Positions 8,112-18,000 of a stretch of DNA of 64,000 nucleotides are shown here, in pieces. Below the pieces are notes generated by a model. That model made no database searches. It saw only the letters and a program-made list of their open reading frames with translations, and had not been told where the DNA came from. Location: NCBI GenBank assembly GCA_009841115.1, contig VXML01000023.1, positions 1 through 64,000 on the forward strand. The letters are read 5' to 3'. The position numbers and the translations under genes were made by a program. Numbering within the stretch: position 1 is the stretch's first letter; every line of letters begins with the position of its first letter. The DNA is from Gemmatimonadota bacterium. Its GTDB lineage: Bacteria > Latescibacterota > UBA2968 > UBA8231.

Positions 8112-9194
8112 ATGGATATTTCTGTCGTCATTGCCACACACAATCAGCGCGATAGGTTACGGCTTGTTTTAAGGGGCTTGGCCATTCAAACATTCTCTGA
8201 GGGCCAATTTGAGGTTATAGTAGTTGACGATGGCAGCACGGACGGAACGTATGACTTTCTGAGTGCGTATAAGCAAATTTCCATAAAAGTCGTTCCCTTG
8301 AATACCAATGTAGGACGCTGTCGAGCACGGAATATTGGTATATCTGAAGCGAGAGGAGATCTAGTCGCCTTCTTAGATGGAGACGCGCTACCCGATCCCG
8401 ATTGGTTGGCTCAACATTGGCATCTATTTCAGCGCTACAATGGCGTAACGAGCGGATTCCAATATTGCTTACCTCGTTTGGAATACGTTCAAAACCCACA
8501 CAGCGGCCTTCCTTGGGAAGATATTCCAGCATCAGTCGCTCATATTATACGTACGTACTCAGAGAAATTTGGGATGACCGAAGAGATGATACAGTCTGAT
8601 TTCGATGCGATTACCCTATTGGCCCGAGAAGGTGGGTATCCCTTTCCAGAGTTAAAATTAATGCAAGATCAGGTCCAAGTACTCTTTGACAAAGTACCCG
8701 ATTCGCCAATAGGTTGGATCTGTTTTTATCCACACAATGCTTCGGCTCCGCGCGTCGCTCTTGAGGAGGTTGGTGGTTTCGACGAAGAGATGCTCCACTC
8801 TGAAGGATGGGATTTGGCCTATCGCCTAATGCGGAATGGGTATAAGATGTGCTTTGGAGCCAATGCTCAGAGTTATCACCTGTATCACTACCACGATTTT
8901 TTTAGCCCACAAAATGCGTTTGCAGAATCGCAAAAGCGGCGTAGGGCTATAGCCCACATGATGGAGAAGAACGAGGAGCCTCGACTGTATCTAATCGAAT
9001 TTTGGCTTGCCTCTCTATGGGCGGATCACCTAATTCCAGAGGAGATACGCCTCAATAGCCTAATAGAGTTTCACGAAACGTATCAGGCCATTTCGGGTGA
9101 CGAATTGAAAGAACGCACATTAATGCTTGATCTTCATCCTTTGAGAGGGGCGTACCGTGAAACGACCATGGAAAGTACCATTCCACAAAAATAG
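8112..9194 (+). CDS. Family 2 glycosyltransferase
   Basis: A canonical GT-A start is visible: DISVVIATHNQRDRL, then FEVIVVDDGSTDGT (nucleotide-sugar binding Asp pair), then GDLVAFLDGDALPDPDW (DxD-like metal site). The acceptor half includes GGFDEEMLHSEGWDLAYRL, equivalent to the ED motif region. No membrane segment, so it is a cytoplasmic transferase of an activated sugar to an unknown acceptor. AAGGGAG precedes the ATG. It ends the AT-rich run; its last 38 nt overlap the next gene, where base composition changes. Confidence 0.9.
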   Translation: MDISVVIATHNQRDRLRLVLRGLAIQTFSEGQFEVIVVDDGSTDGTYDFLSAYKQISIKVVPLNTNVGRCRARNIGISEARGDLVAFLDGDALPDPDWLAQHWHLFQRYNGVTSGFQYCLPRLEYVQNPHSGLPWEDIPASVAHIIRTYSEKFGMTEEMIQSDFDAITLLAREGGYPFPELKLMQDQVQVLFDKVPDSPIGWICFYPHNASAPRVALEEVGGFDEEMLHSEGWDLAYRLMRNGYKMCFGANAQSYHLYHYHDFFSPQNAFAESQKRRRAIAHMMEKNEEPRLYLIEFWLASLWADHLIPEEIRLNSLIEFHETYQAISGDELKERTLMLDLHPLRGAYRETTMESTIPQK

Positions 9195-10494
9195 AAAACT
9201 CCAAAGGTGCCTAGCTTTATCACTGGCATTACATCTGCTGATTTTTGTAGTACCGCACCGCGTGGGGATTACTCAATTTCCCGTCCAACTCTCACCCGTG
9301 GTGAAGTTTATGAAACGCCTGCCGCCACAGCGCACTCTCACTCGCCGCCAACGGCCCATGCAGCGCCCGTTGGTGCGTCGTCCGGCACTCCAAGCGGCTG
9401 CGGTCGCCGCGGTCCGTCCCACTTCCTCGGCGTCGCGTCCGTTGTCGGTGTTCAAAACCTCGGCTCTTCGGCTGCCGTTGGCGTCGCTACCGGATCGGCT
9501 GATGTTGCCCGTGCCGGATTTCCCCGCTCGGCACATTGGGCCGCAGATGCGGGCTGGAGCGTTAGAAGGGACGCGACAGGGGGCGGATGAGATTGACTTG
9601 TCCTTAGAGTTAATGGATGTAGAGGCGCTGGACACGGGGAGGCATCGGGCAATGGTGGTCGTTGATCCAAAAGACCGGCGTCAGCTCAAAGGTTTTCTCT
9701 ATTTGTCCGGCATTTATAGCCCTTCCATCGAACGGGCTGAAGAAAGTGAACGGGCTGAAGAAAGCCTAGTGCGCTTCTATCACCAGCTGACGCGCCGGCT
9801 GGTAGAACGGCGGATGCTGCAGGGGTTGGCCGATAAGATGATCGCCAGTACGCAGGTCCACGTCAAAGTGCGCGACGCGGTCCGGCTCGACGATCCGCAG
9901 ATTTTACAAGTCCCTTTCGTCCTCCTGACCGTCAATACTCCCTTTGATTTTACGGATAGCGAAGCGGCCAATCTCGGAGCGTATTTGACCGGCGGAGGCT
10001 TCCTACTTGCGGATATTGTCCGTTTTTTGCTGCCCAATTATAGCGACGCCGAGTTAGACATTCCGGCGGCGCGCTCCCTCATTCGCGCCAGCTTCCAAGC
10101 GGTGGGCTATCAAGAATGGAAGGACTGGCAGTTCCACCGGCTGGAAATAACCCATCCGATTTATCATTGCTTTTACGATATAAACAGTCTGCCGCGGGGA
10201 ATGCGCGATATGCACTTTATAGTTGGAGAATATCCGCCACGAACTCCAGACTACTTGGAGGGCATAATGGTGGGGGAACAGTTGGTGGGAGTGTATTCGA
10301 TGCGCGGCTACGCCGATTTCTGGGCGGGAATCGGTAGAGAGTTGGTGGATTGGTCTTTGACGAATAACGTAAGCAATCACTCGTCTCTCGTCAGTGCCGA
10401 GGAGCCGTTAGTCTATAATTTGGGAGTGAATCTTGTGGTGTACGCATTGACGCGCGAGGGATCATTGGCACGGCAATTAATCGCTGTAGACTGA
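9157..10494 (+). CDS. DUF4159-domain protein with TonB-like N-terminus
   Basis: A GTG start is used. Residues about 14-32 form a membrane anchor (ALSLALHLLIFVV), followed by an Arg/Pro-rich stretch (RQRPMQRPLVRRP) like the periplasm-spanning part of TonB. Residues about 165-445 match a DUF4159-type domain of the glutamine-amidotransferase-like fold, with VPFVLLTVNTPFDFTD and LGAYLTGGGFLLAD. Such proteins occur beside MoxR/DUF58 genes in other bacteria; their biochemical role is unknown. The gene begins inside the GT2 gene, starts AT-rich and becomes GC-rich within about 100 bp. It is first in a coupled operon running to 18975. Confidence 0.75.
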   Translation: MKRPWKVPFHKNRKLQRCLALSLALHLLIFVVPHRVGITQFPVQLSPVVKFMKRLPPQRTLTRRQRPMQRPLVRRPALQAAAVAAVRPTSSASRPLSVFKTSALRLPLASLPDRLMLPVPDFPARHIGPQMRAGALEGTRQGADEIDLSLELMDVEALDTGRHRAMVVVDPKDRRQLKGFLYLSGIYSPSIERAEESERAEESLVRFYHQLTRRLVERRMLQGLADKMIASTQVHVKVRDAVRLDDPQILQVPFVLLTVNTPFDFTDSEAANLGAYLTGGGFLLADIVRFLLPNYSDAELDIPAARSLIRASFQAVGYQEWKDWQFHRLEITHPIYHCFYDINSLPRGMRDMHFIVGEYPPRTPDYLEGIMVGEQLVGVYSMRGYADFWAGIGRELVDWSLTNNVSNHSSLVSAEEPLVYNLGVNLVVYALTREGSLARQLIAVD

Positions 10495-10511
10495 GATCAG
10501 AGGGCATCAGC

Positions 10512-10808
10512 ATGGTGCGCATTAACACATTGAATCGCTGCGGCCGGACCGTAACCCTCGAACTCATGGGATATATCAATAAGACGGAGTTCGACATCTT
10601 GTATGATTGTCTGCAATCGCATGTAGAGGAGGGGGTAAAGGAGGTCTGCATCGTAGCTAACGAAGTGCGGAGTATTAGTCCATTGCTTGAGCGAGACGCG
10701 ATCCGTTTGGGACAACTGGGTCTGACGTTGCGCTTTCAACAACTCCCTTCCTCCATACAGAGATCGCTGGAGATTTGGGGTTTGGAGGAGTGGATAGATG
10801 ATGAGTAG
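10512..10808 (+). CDS. STAS-like small protein (copy 1)
   Basis: The 98-residue protein has the size and strand-helix pattern of a STAS domain (anti-sigma-factor antagonist fold): ELMGYINKTEFDILYDCL, KEVCIVANEVRSISPLLE with the serine near the usual phosphorylation site, GLTLRFQQLP and a terminal helix SIQRSLEIWGLEEW. It could be a switch for a regulatory partner. A close paralogue lies at 31853. Its last 11 nt overlap the start of the next gene, implying translational coupling. The STAS assignment is from fold-like pattern only. Confidence 0.6.
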   Translation: MVRINTLNRCGRTVTLELMGYINKTEFDILYDCLQSHVEEGVKEVCIVANEVRSISPLLERDAIRLGQLGLTLRFQQLPSSIQRSLEIWGLEEWIDDE

Positions 10809-12453
10809 AATGCGTTGTTGGCTCGGCATGATCTCCCTGAGCTGCGTCCCGGCGATGGCTGGAGAGTGGGTGCAAGAGGGAGCCGACAGTTTTTCAAACG
10901 GCCTTTTTGCCGGCACGGAGATAGACAGCTTGGGACGGGTGTCGTTGGCCTCCTTTCGCGGGGTCAATCTCGCCTTGGATGCTCCGGCTTCCTCCGGGCC
11001 GAACACCTTGAGCGGTCGCCGCAGCGTTACCGACGGCGATACCGGCACGGAGTGGCGCTTTGACAACGAGGTCGAAGTATTGGGCAAGTGGATTCGGCTC
11101 GACTTGGGCGGCGATCGCGGCGTCAGCCAAGTGCGCCTCCTGCCGGGCAAGACAGTTACCCAACGGCCGCTGTTTTTCGTCAAAGGCTATCGTCTCGAAG
11201 TGGCGCGGGAGGCCACGCCCGACGATTGGATATTGGTGGCGCAACAGGCGGAAAACACTCGCCCGACGGTTGATACATCGGTGGATTCGACGTGGATTGA
11301 GACCAGAGCGGATGGGGGGCCGCTGCCGGTGTTGGGCCGCTTTGTGCGTCTGCGGCTGACGCGGGAAGATCCGCCCAACTGGGTCTCCATCGGCGAGGTG
11401 GAAGTGTTCGGAGAGGGTTTCCGCGCAGAGGGGACGTTTGAGTCGGAGGTGTTTGATGCGGGGCAGCCGGTCAACTTTGGCAAGGCGTGGTTTGCAGGAC
11501 AGACGCCGCCGGGTACGGTTTTGCAGGTGCAGTTCCGCACGTCCGCCGATGGAGAGGCGTGGCCTGAGTGGCACCGGGTGCCAGCTTGGGACTTAGCGGA
11601 AGTCGGCGATGGCGTGGCTCTGACCGCGCCGGAGCCAGCGCGATTTTTGCAGTATCGGGCGGTTATGGAAACGCGCGCTCCGCTTAGTGCGCCGAGGCTC
11701 ATGCAGGTGAAGGTCGCCTTTGGGGAACAACTTTTTGCCCGTGCGGTGTCAGGGGCTATTGCGCCGTTGCGGCCGGTGTTGGGTGAGGAGACCGCGTTCA
11801 CTTATACCCTCGACGTGGAAATCGGCTCGGAAGATCTCGGCTTTGACCGAGTGCATATCGGTTTGCCGGGCATGGTGCGGCAAGTGCGGTTTGCCGGGTT
11901 GGCGCTGCCGGAGGATGGATATGAGGTCTGGTGGGACGATGAAGGCCTTTGGTTGGTGTTGGGGGAGGAGCACCACGTGAGCCGATCGGGACGACTCGAA
12001 GTGGAATTTGCGTCGGTGCTGTTGCGGCCAACACTGGTGGTGCAGGCGGCGGTGGCCTTGGGCGATAGCGCGGATTGGCAGCATGTGCGGCCCGAGGCGG
12101 AAGATGCCTGGACGTTGGTAGGAGAGGGGGTGGTCTCCCGTGCTCTGCCGCGCACGGGCGTGTCGGTGCGGTCCAATCCCTTCAATGCGGCCTCGGGTCC
12201 AGCCCAAATTCAAATCGACTTGGCCAAGGTGCAGCACCCGCAGGCGTTGACGGTGACTCTGTATGACTTAGCGGGCCGAAAGCGGCGGGTGCTGTGGGAT
12301 GGGCAACCGGCGGCGGCTGGTCGCAAGCGCTTGGAATGGGATGGCCGCGACGACAGCGGGCGGCTGGTCGCCCCCGGGCATTATCTGCTGCGCGTTGAAA
12401 TTGACGCTGACCGCGCTGATGTGTGGACGGGTCTAGTAGGGGTGGTATACTAA
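10798..12453 (+). CDS. Secreted discoidin-like protein with FlgD-like C-terminus (copy 1)
   Basis: A signal peptide ends at PAMA-GEW (about residue 21). A region at about residues 50-205 (GRRSVTDGDTGTEWRF, WIRLDLGGDRGVSQVRL, GRFVRLRLTR, IGEVEVFGEGF) resembles an F5/8 type C (discoidin) carbohydrate- or surface-binding domain. The C-terminal 80 residues form the FlgD-like module (NPFNAASGPAQIQI, YDLAGRKRRVLWDGQ) and end in GVVY, like the paralogue at 33397-35487. GGAGG lies 9 nt before the ATG at 10798. Likely a surface or periplasmic structural protein co-expressed with the envelope genes around it. Confidence 0.75.
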   Translation: MMSRMRCWLGMISLSCVPAMAGEWVQEGADSFSNGLFAGTEIDSLGRVSLASFRGVNLALDAPASSGPNTLSGRRSVTDGDTGTEWRFDNEVEVLGKWIRLDLGGDRGVSQVRLLPGKTVTQRPLFFVKGYRLEVAREATPDDWILVAQQAENTRPTVDTSVDSTWIETRADGGPLPVLGRFVRLRLTREDPPNWVSIGEVEVFGEGFRAEGTFESEVFDAGQPVNFGKAWFAGQTPPGTVLQVQFRTSADGEAWPEWHRVPAWDLAEVGDGVALTAPEPARFLQYRAVMETRAPLSAPRLMQVKVAFGEQLFARAVSGAIAPLRPVLGEETAFTYTLDVEIGSEDLGFDRVHIGLPGMVRQVRFAGLALPEDGYEVWWDDEGLWLVLGEEHHVSRSGRLEVEFASVLLRPTLVVQAAVALGDSADWQHVRPEAEDAWTLVGEGVVSRALPRTGVSVRSNPFNAASGPAQIQIDLAKVQHPQALTVTLYDLAGRKRRVLWDGQPAAAGRKRLEWDGRDDSGRLVAPGHYLLRVEIDADRADVWTGLVGVVY

Positions 12454-12464
12454 AAGGCGTCGCA

Positions 12465-15095
12465 ATGCCTAGGTGTGCATTCTTCCGAGTCGTCCTCTGG
12501 ATCGCCTTGCTGCTGTCTGGGCATCCGCTAGCAGCCGATCTGCCCGATGCCGAACCTCCGCGCCACTTTTTGCGTCGTCCGCCCCTGAGCGCCTACACCA
12601 ATTACGGCGAGGACCTCTACCGGCCCTATCGCCGCGAGATTCGCTTGGCCCCGCGCTACGACTTCCTCGGCCGCTTCCTCGCCGAGGGCTTCTTAGTCTA
12701 TGAGTTAGACGAGCAGCGGCCCGGTGGTAGCCGCATCCGCAAAGACCGACTCTACCGCTCGCTCAACAACCTAATCATCGCCCACGACAGCTACGGCCCG
12801 TGGCACTGGTCTTTGACCGTGGGCGACGAGGTGCGAACGGAGTTTACGCCGTTGACGTTGCGGCAGGCCGGCTTTAATGGCTTGCGCTGGGACGTGGTCT
12901 TTCCAGCCAATAAGATCACCTTGCTGACCACGCGCGGCTTTGACTCGTCGCTGTTTCCCACGCTCAACAGCTTTTCCGATCCGGTGGCCCAAGGGCGGGG
13001 GTCCCTCATTGACTTCTTGGAGCGAACCGAAGAAGACCCGGTGTACAATATCGCTGGCCACTGGCAGACCCGCGTGGGCGACGTGCTGCGCTTTGGTGCG
13101 ACCTTTGTCAACCAGCATCAAGCCAATACGGCCCGAGGCAGTACCGGCGGCCTTTTGAGCGGCGGTATCCCCTATCCGGCCATGCAGCCGCCGAGCGAGA
13201 TTACCGTGCGCGTGCGAGACGACTCGCCGCAAAGCGGCGAGGCCGGGGCCATCGTGTACGACATCGTGCTTGAGCTAGAAGGGGAAGGGCCGGAGGGTGG
13301 GGCCACGATCAGCAGCGACCCGGCTGACGACCGCTTTGCGCCGGTGTTGCAAGCCCAAGTGCTGGGTGGGCGGCGCGGCGATGGCTTTCGGGAGGTGCGT
13401 GGCGAGGAGGCAGTGGAATATCTGTTTGTCGTGCCGGAGGATTTCGCGCCGCGCCGGGCGCGGGTGCGGGCACTAGTGGCCAATGATTACCGCATTGAGG
13501 TGGCACAACAGCACCCCTTTTTCGACGCGCTGCGCAATCAGTTTACTCCGCGCAACACGTCTTTTGAGACGCGGGCGCGGGCGGCTGGAGAGGTGCGGGA
13601 TTTTTCCAATCGGCGGGCCGTGGAATTTGAACACGGCTTTGCTACCGGGCAGACGATTTTTGGCTTTGATGCGGCGGCCACGTTTGTCGGCTTGAAGGTG
13701 CGCGGCGAATACCAGCGCAACCTGCTCTACCGCAGCTTCCCGGTGTTGCGAGGCCAGCGCGACCAGCAGCGGGCGGCTGCGTGGTACGTCCACGCGATCA
13801 AGGATGTGGGTCGCTGGGAGGTGGGCGGGGAAGTGTTCCGCTTGGAGCCGCGCTACGGTGGAGGGTACGACAGTCGGCGCGGTGGGGTGCGGCTGTACAC
13901 GGACTTGGGCGGGGAAAGCCAAGACCAACAGATGCTGTCGGAGTTTCCTCTCGTCGATGACAACGACGACAACGACCGCTACGCCGACGACAACTTGCGC
14001 GATTATCCCAACGGCTCGGAGACCGAGTCGGGCGTGTTCCCCGGGCTAGACGAGGACAACGACAACATCCCCGACGACGACAAAAACGCCAATGGCATCC
14101 CCGATTTTGAGGAGCCGTTTTTGCTGTACTACTCCGATCCACAGGAATTTGTCTATGGCATTGACCTAAACAACAACGGTGTGATTGACGAGCGCGAAAA
14201 CGATAACAAGCCCGACTATCCCTACGACCGCGACCGGCGGGGCCTGCATGGGTTTGTCGCCCTGCCGGATTGGCGCGGCCTATCGGCTGGGGTGGGCTAC
14301 TATCGCCAGGACGAGATTGCCGGGCCGGGCCGGGCGGTGTCGCGCTACGGGCGGGTGTCCTATGGCTTTGATGTGCCGCGGTGGGGGCAAGTCCAGTTCG
14401 ATCACGACAGCAAGCGGGTCGAGGACACGGTGCCGGACTCGGTGTATGTCTTTCGCGCTGGCGAGAATAACAACCCGGATCAGCCCCCCACGCCCGATGC
14501 CTTGCTGATGGCTGACTCGTGGGTACACACCTCGTTTGTCGGCACCCGGTTTAAACGGCTGGACCAGCTCCACATTGAAAACAACGCGCAGTGGATCTTG
14601 AACCGGCAGTTGGCGGCGGATGCTCGCGTGCAGACCTTCACGATGGTCAACAAGGCCGACTACACGTACGAGTGGGCCCGCCTGCGCGTCCAAGCCATGA
14701 TCAAGCATCTGTACAAGCACGTCACCGTCAGCGATCGGCGGCGGGCCGTGGAGTCGTGGAACCAGATCGCGCCCATCCTGCGCGTGGATTGGACGCTGAC
14801 GGAAAACACCTTAGTGCAATTTGGCCAGCAGGGGATGGGGGTGCCGTTTACGCGCACGTTGTTGCCGGTGCTGGCCTTCCGCTTTATCGACCGAGTGGAT
14901 CGGGAGCGCGAACTGCGCTCGGCGAGTTCGGTGCTGATGTTTACAGTGCGCGGCACGTACATCGGCTATACTATTGTTTCCAACACCGGGATTGAGTTGC
15001 GCCACGAAGAATTCGCCGATCCAGCCGTGGCGCGGACGCGCGACGGCGGGGTGTCGCGGTTTTTCATCTCGGTTATCGCCGGATACGATCGCTAA
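12465..15095 (+). CDS. Large exported envelope protein with acidic Ca-binding-type repeats
   Basis: A signal peptide (FFRVVLWIALLLSGHPLAA) starts at the ATG 12465; the GTG at 12423 lies inside the previous gene. The 876-residue mature region is rich in alternating aromatic and polar strands, consistent with an outer-membrane beta-barrel. At about residues 485-595 a run of DNDDND, DEDNDNIPDDDKN and DLNNNGVIDERE motifs resembles thrombospondin-type-3/EF-like calcium loops. Not recognised as a named family. It overlaps the next gene by one base (TAATG), so barrel and TPR partner are probably made together, perhaps as an envelope or export complex. Confidence 0.65.
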   Translation: MPRCAFFRVVLWIALLLSGHPLAADLPDAEPPRHFLRRPPLSAYTNYGEDLYRPYRREIRLAPRYDFLGRFLAEGFLVYELDEQRPGGSRIRKDRLYRSLNNLIIAHDSYGPWHWSLTVGDEVRTEFTPLTLRQAGFNGLRWDVVFPANKITLLTTRGFDSSLFPTLNSFSDPVAQGRGSLIDFLERTEEDPVYNIAGHWQTRVGDVLRFGATFVNQHQANTARGSTGGLLSGGIPYPAMQPPSEITVRVRDDSPQSGEAGAIVYDIVLELEGEGPEGGATISSDPADDRFAPVLQAQVLGGRRGDGFREVRGEEAVEYLFVVPEDFAPRRARVRALVANDYRIEVAQQHPFFDALRNQFTPRNTSFETRARAAGEVRDFSNRRAVEFEHGFATGQTIFGFDAAATFVGLKVRGEYQRNLLYRSFPVLRGQRDQQRAAAWYVHAIKDVGRWEVGGEVFRLEPRYGGGYDSRRGGVRLYTDLGGESQDQQMLSEFPLVDDNDDNDRYADDNLRDYPNGSETESGVFPGLDEDNDNIPDDDKNANGIPDFEEPFLLYYSDPQEFVYGIDLNNNGVIDERENDNKPDYPYDRDRRGLHGFVALPDWRGLSAGVGYYRQDEIAGPGRAVSRYGRVSYGFDVPRWGQVQFDHDSKRVEDTVPDSVYVFRAGENNNPDQPPTPDALLMADSWVHTSFVGTRFKRLDQLHIENNAQWILNRQLAADARVQTFTMVNKADYTYEWARLRVQAMIKHLYKHVTVSDRRRAVESWNQIAPILRVDWTLTENTLVQFGQQGMGVPFTRTLLPVLAFRFIDRVDRERELRSASSVLMFTVRGTYIGYTIVSNTGIELRHEEFADPAVARTRDGGVSRFFISVIAGYDR

Positions 15096-18000
15096 TGGCT
15101 ATTTGGCTTCCCTTAGTGTTGGCTGGCTTGGTGACCGGCAGCCAATTCGTGACCAATCCAGAGGACTTGGGCAAGCGCTTCGCGCGGGCGCAAAAACTAT
15201 TGGCGACCGGCGACTTTGCCGGAGCTCAGCAGATATACGAGGGGGTGTTGGCCGTGCCGGATGGGGCGCTGATACGTGCCTCGGCCGTGCGCGTGGTGGT
15301 GGATGAGCACGCGGTGGGTGTGCAAGCGGCGGCGCGCTACCAATTGGCCAACATGGGCCGCAAGCAGGCGCAGTTGTGGCGGGAAGAGGCCGTGCTGGCT
15401 GATTCCGTGGAAGCCGATTCGTTGGCTAGGCTGTCCACGGCGTCCTTGCAGGCGGCCGCAGACCGCTTTGCCGTACTGCGCGATGAGGAAGGCTTTGAAT
15501 TGCGCGAGACCGCGGCGTATCTGGTGGTGGAGTGCTTTTTTGAGGCCGAGGAGTACGCGGCCGCGGCCAAGGCTGGGGAGGTGTTGTTGCGCTTGTTTCC
15601 CAAGGGGCGTTACGCCGAGCGGACGCGCTATACCTTGGGGTGGGCGTGGTTTTACCAAGAAGAGTACGCCGAGGCGGTGGCGGCCTTTGGGGCGTATGTG
15701 CAGGACGCGCCAGCGGGGATTCGGGCGGATCGGGCGCGGTTGCAGATGGGGTTGGCGTTGGAGGCGTTGGCGCGGTATGAGGACGCGCTAGCGGCGTTTG
15801 GGACGTTGGCCAACGCGTACGATCCGGCGGGTATGGACGACGCGGAAAAGCGGGCGGTGGCTTTGGCCGGATTGCGCGAAGGGCAGTCGCGGCGCTTGCT
15901 GGCAGCCAAGGCGTGGATCAAGCGCGGGGATATGCTCAAGGCGCTGGAACGCTACGAGGACGCGCTGGCGGCGTACAAGAAGGTCAGCCGGGACTTTCCG
16001 CAGGAGCCGCAGCTTGCCGAGCAGGCGTGGGTACGGCAGGCGCTGTTGGCTCAGACCGCACACGGGGTGGATGCCAGCTTGGAGGTGTATCGCTATGCGG
16101 CCGAGCAGGCCGAGCGGCCAGCGTTCCGGGCGCGGATGCAGGCCGGGTTGATGAGCTTGTTGTTTGACGAGGGCCGCTACGAGGAGGCGCTGGCGGCGCA
16201 TCGGTTCTACCTGACGGCGTACCGGGCGTTTGCGGATGAGGCCGGGGTATCGGTTGACGAGGCCGTGTTCCGCCAGGCCGAATGTCTGCGGTTGATGGGC
16301 GAGGCGAGTGCAGTCGCCGACAGTGCTGCCGCGTGGTTCGCCGAGGCGCTGGGCCTGTACGGGGAGGTGGGGTCGTATTTGGCGGCTGAGGCCCGGTTTT
16401 GGCAGGGGACGATCCATCAGGCTCTCCGCGACTCGGCTGCGGCCTTGGCGCAGTTTGAGCAGGTTGTGGCCGGGGAGGCCGCGCCAGAGCTGGCTTGCCG
16501 CGCCCTGTTGCAGATCGCCCGCCTGCGCCACGATCAAAGCGACGCGCTCTACGAACAGATTTTGACTCAATGTACCGACGAGGGGGTACGCGGGTTGGCC
16601 GCGCTGATGTTGGGCCGACGCTATCGGCAGGCCGGGCGTGGCGAGCACGCGCGCCGGGTGCTGGAGTCCATCGCCCCGACCCAGCCCCAGTACGCGTACG
16701 CCCAGTTGGAACTGGCGCAACTGCACGTCGAGGCAGGAAAGGCCGATGAGGCCATAGAGCTGATTGGGCGGCAGATCGCGCAGGCCCCGAGTGCCGAGTT
16801 GACCGCGCAGTTGGGGCTGTTGCACCAGCGGCGTGGCGAGCACGCGCAGGCCCTGCCCCTGTTGCGCGAGGCCCTGCCCCTGTTGGAGGCGGCTACGGCG
16901 GCTACGGTGCAGGTGGGGTTGGGCTGGAGCTTGTACAAGACCGGGCAGTACGAGGCCGCGTGGACGGCGTGGCAGGCGGCGTGGCAGGCGGGTGCGTTGG
17001 TCGGTGACCAGCAGCGCACCTTGTTACAGGCTATGAGCGCGTGCGCCCAGACCTTGGAGGACAGCCAACGCATGGAAGCAGTCTATCGGGCGATGGTTGC
17101 AAACGAGGCCACCCGCGTCGAGGGCTTGTTGGGGTTGGGGCAGTGGTATTTGGATCAAGGGGCGGCGGCGCAGGCAGCAGCCCAAGTGCGGCCTTTGCTG
17201 GCGCAGGAAGAGCGGGCGGGGCTGCTGCTGGGGCGGGCGTTGGCGGCCCAGGATAGCTTGGCCGCGGCGCGGACGGTCTTGGAAGAAGGGCTGGTGCGCA
17301 CCTCCGGGCCGGCTCAGGCCGCGGAATTCCATTTTGAGCTAGGTAGCGTGGCCTTGGGCGAGCGCGACTACGAGGCCGCGGAGCAGGCATTTGGTGCGGT
17401 CTTGGATATGGCCTCGCGCCGGGCACTGCGGGCCGCGGCCCTGTTTTACAAGGGACACAGCCTCCAAGCGCGGGGCGAACGGGCGGCCGCGCAGACGGCC
17501 TTTGAGGAGCTGGTCGCGGCCTATCCCGAGCAGCCGCAGGCACCGGAGGCCGAGTTGCTGATCGGGGAACTGTACTACGAGACGGCTGAGTACGAACGGG
17601 CGCTGGTGTGGTACGAGCGGGTCTTCGGCACCTATCCAGACAGCAAGGACGCACCCGAGGCCCTGTACGGGGCCGCTTGGTGTCAGTTGGAACTGGAACG
17701 CATCGAGCCGATGCGCGACCTATTTTTGCGCTTAGTGCGCCAGTATCCCCAGCACGAACGCGCCCATCAGGGGCTTATGCACCTCGGTGATTACTACTAC
17801 AACGGCCACCAATTCCTCAAGGCGTCGCGGCTCTACGAGCAGGTAGTGGAACGCTTCCCAGAGACAGCGGAGGCCGTGCAAGCGCGTCAGTTATTGGCCT
17901 ATCTGGCGGACGCGGAAGCCGACTCGCTCTACAGCAAGGGCATGGTGCTGTATGACCAAGGCGAGTTTGTCCAGGCCATTGCGGTGTTAGAGGAGGTGAT

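Noticed and set aside
15788..16843. A 351-codon open frame on the minus strand
   Set aside because: It lies wholly inside the GC-rich 1040-residue TPR gene, is rich in Arg/Pro/Leu/Gln and has no domain. It is an antisense shadow.
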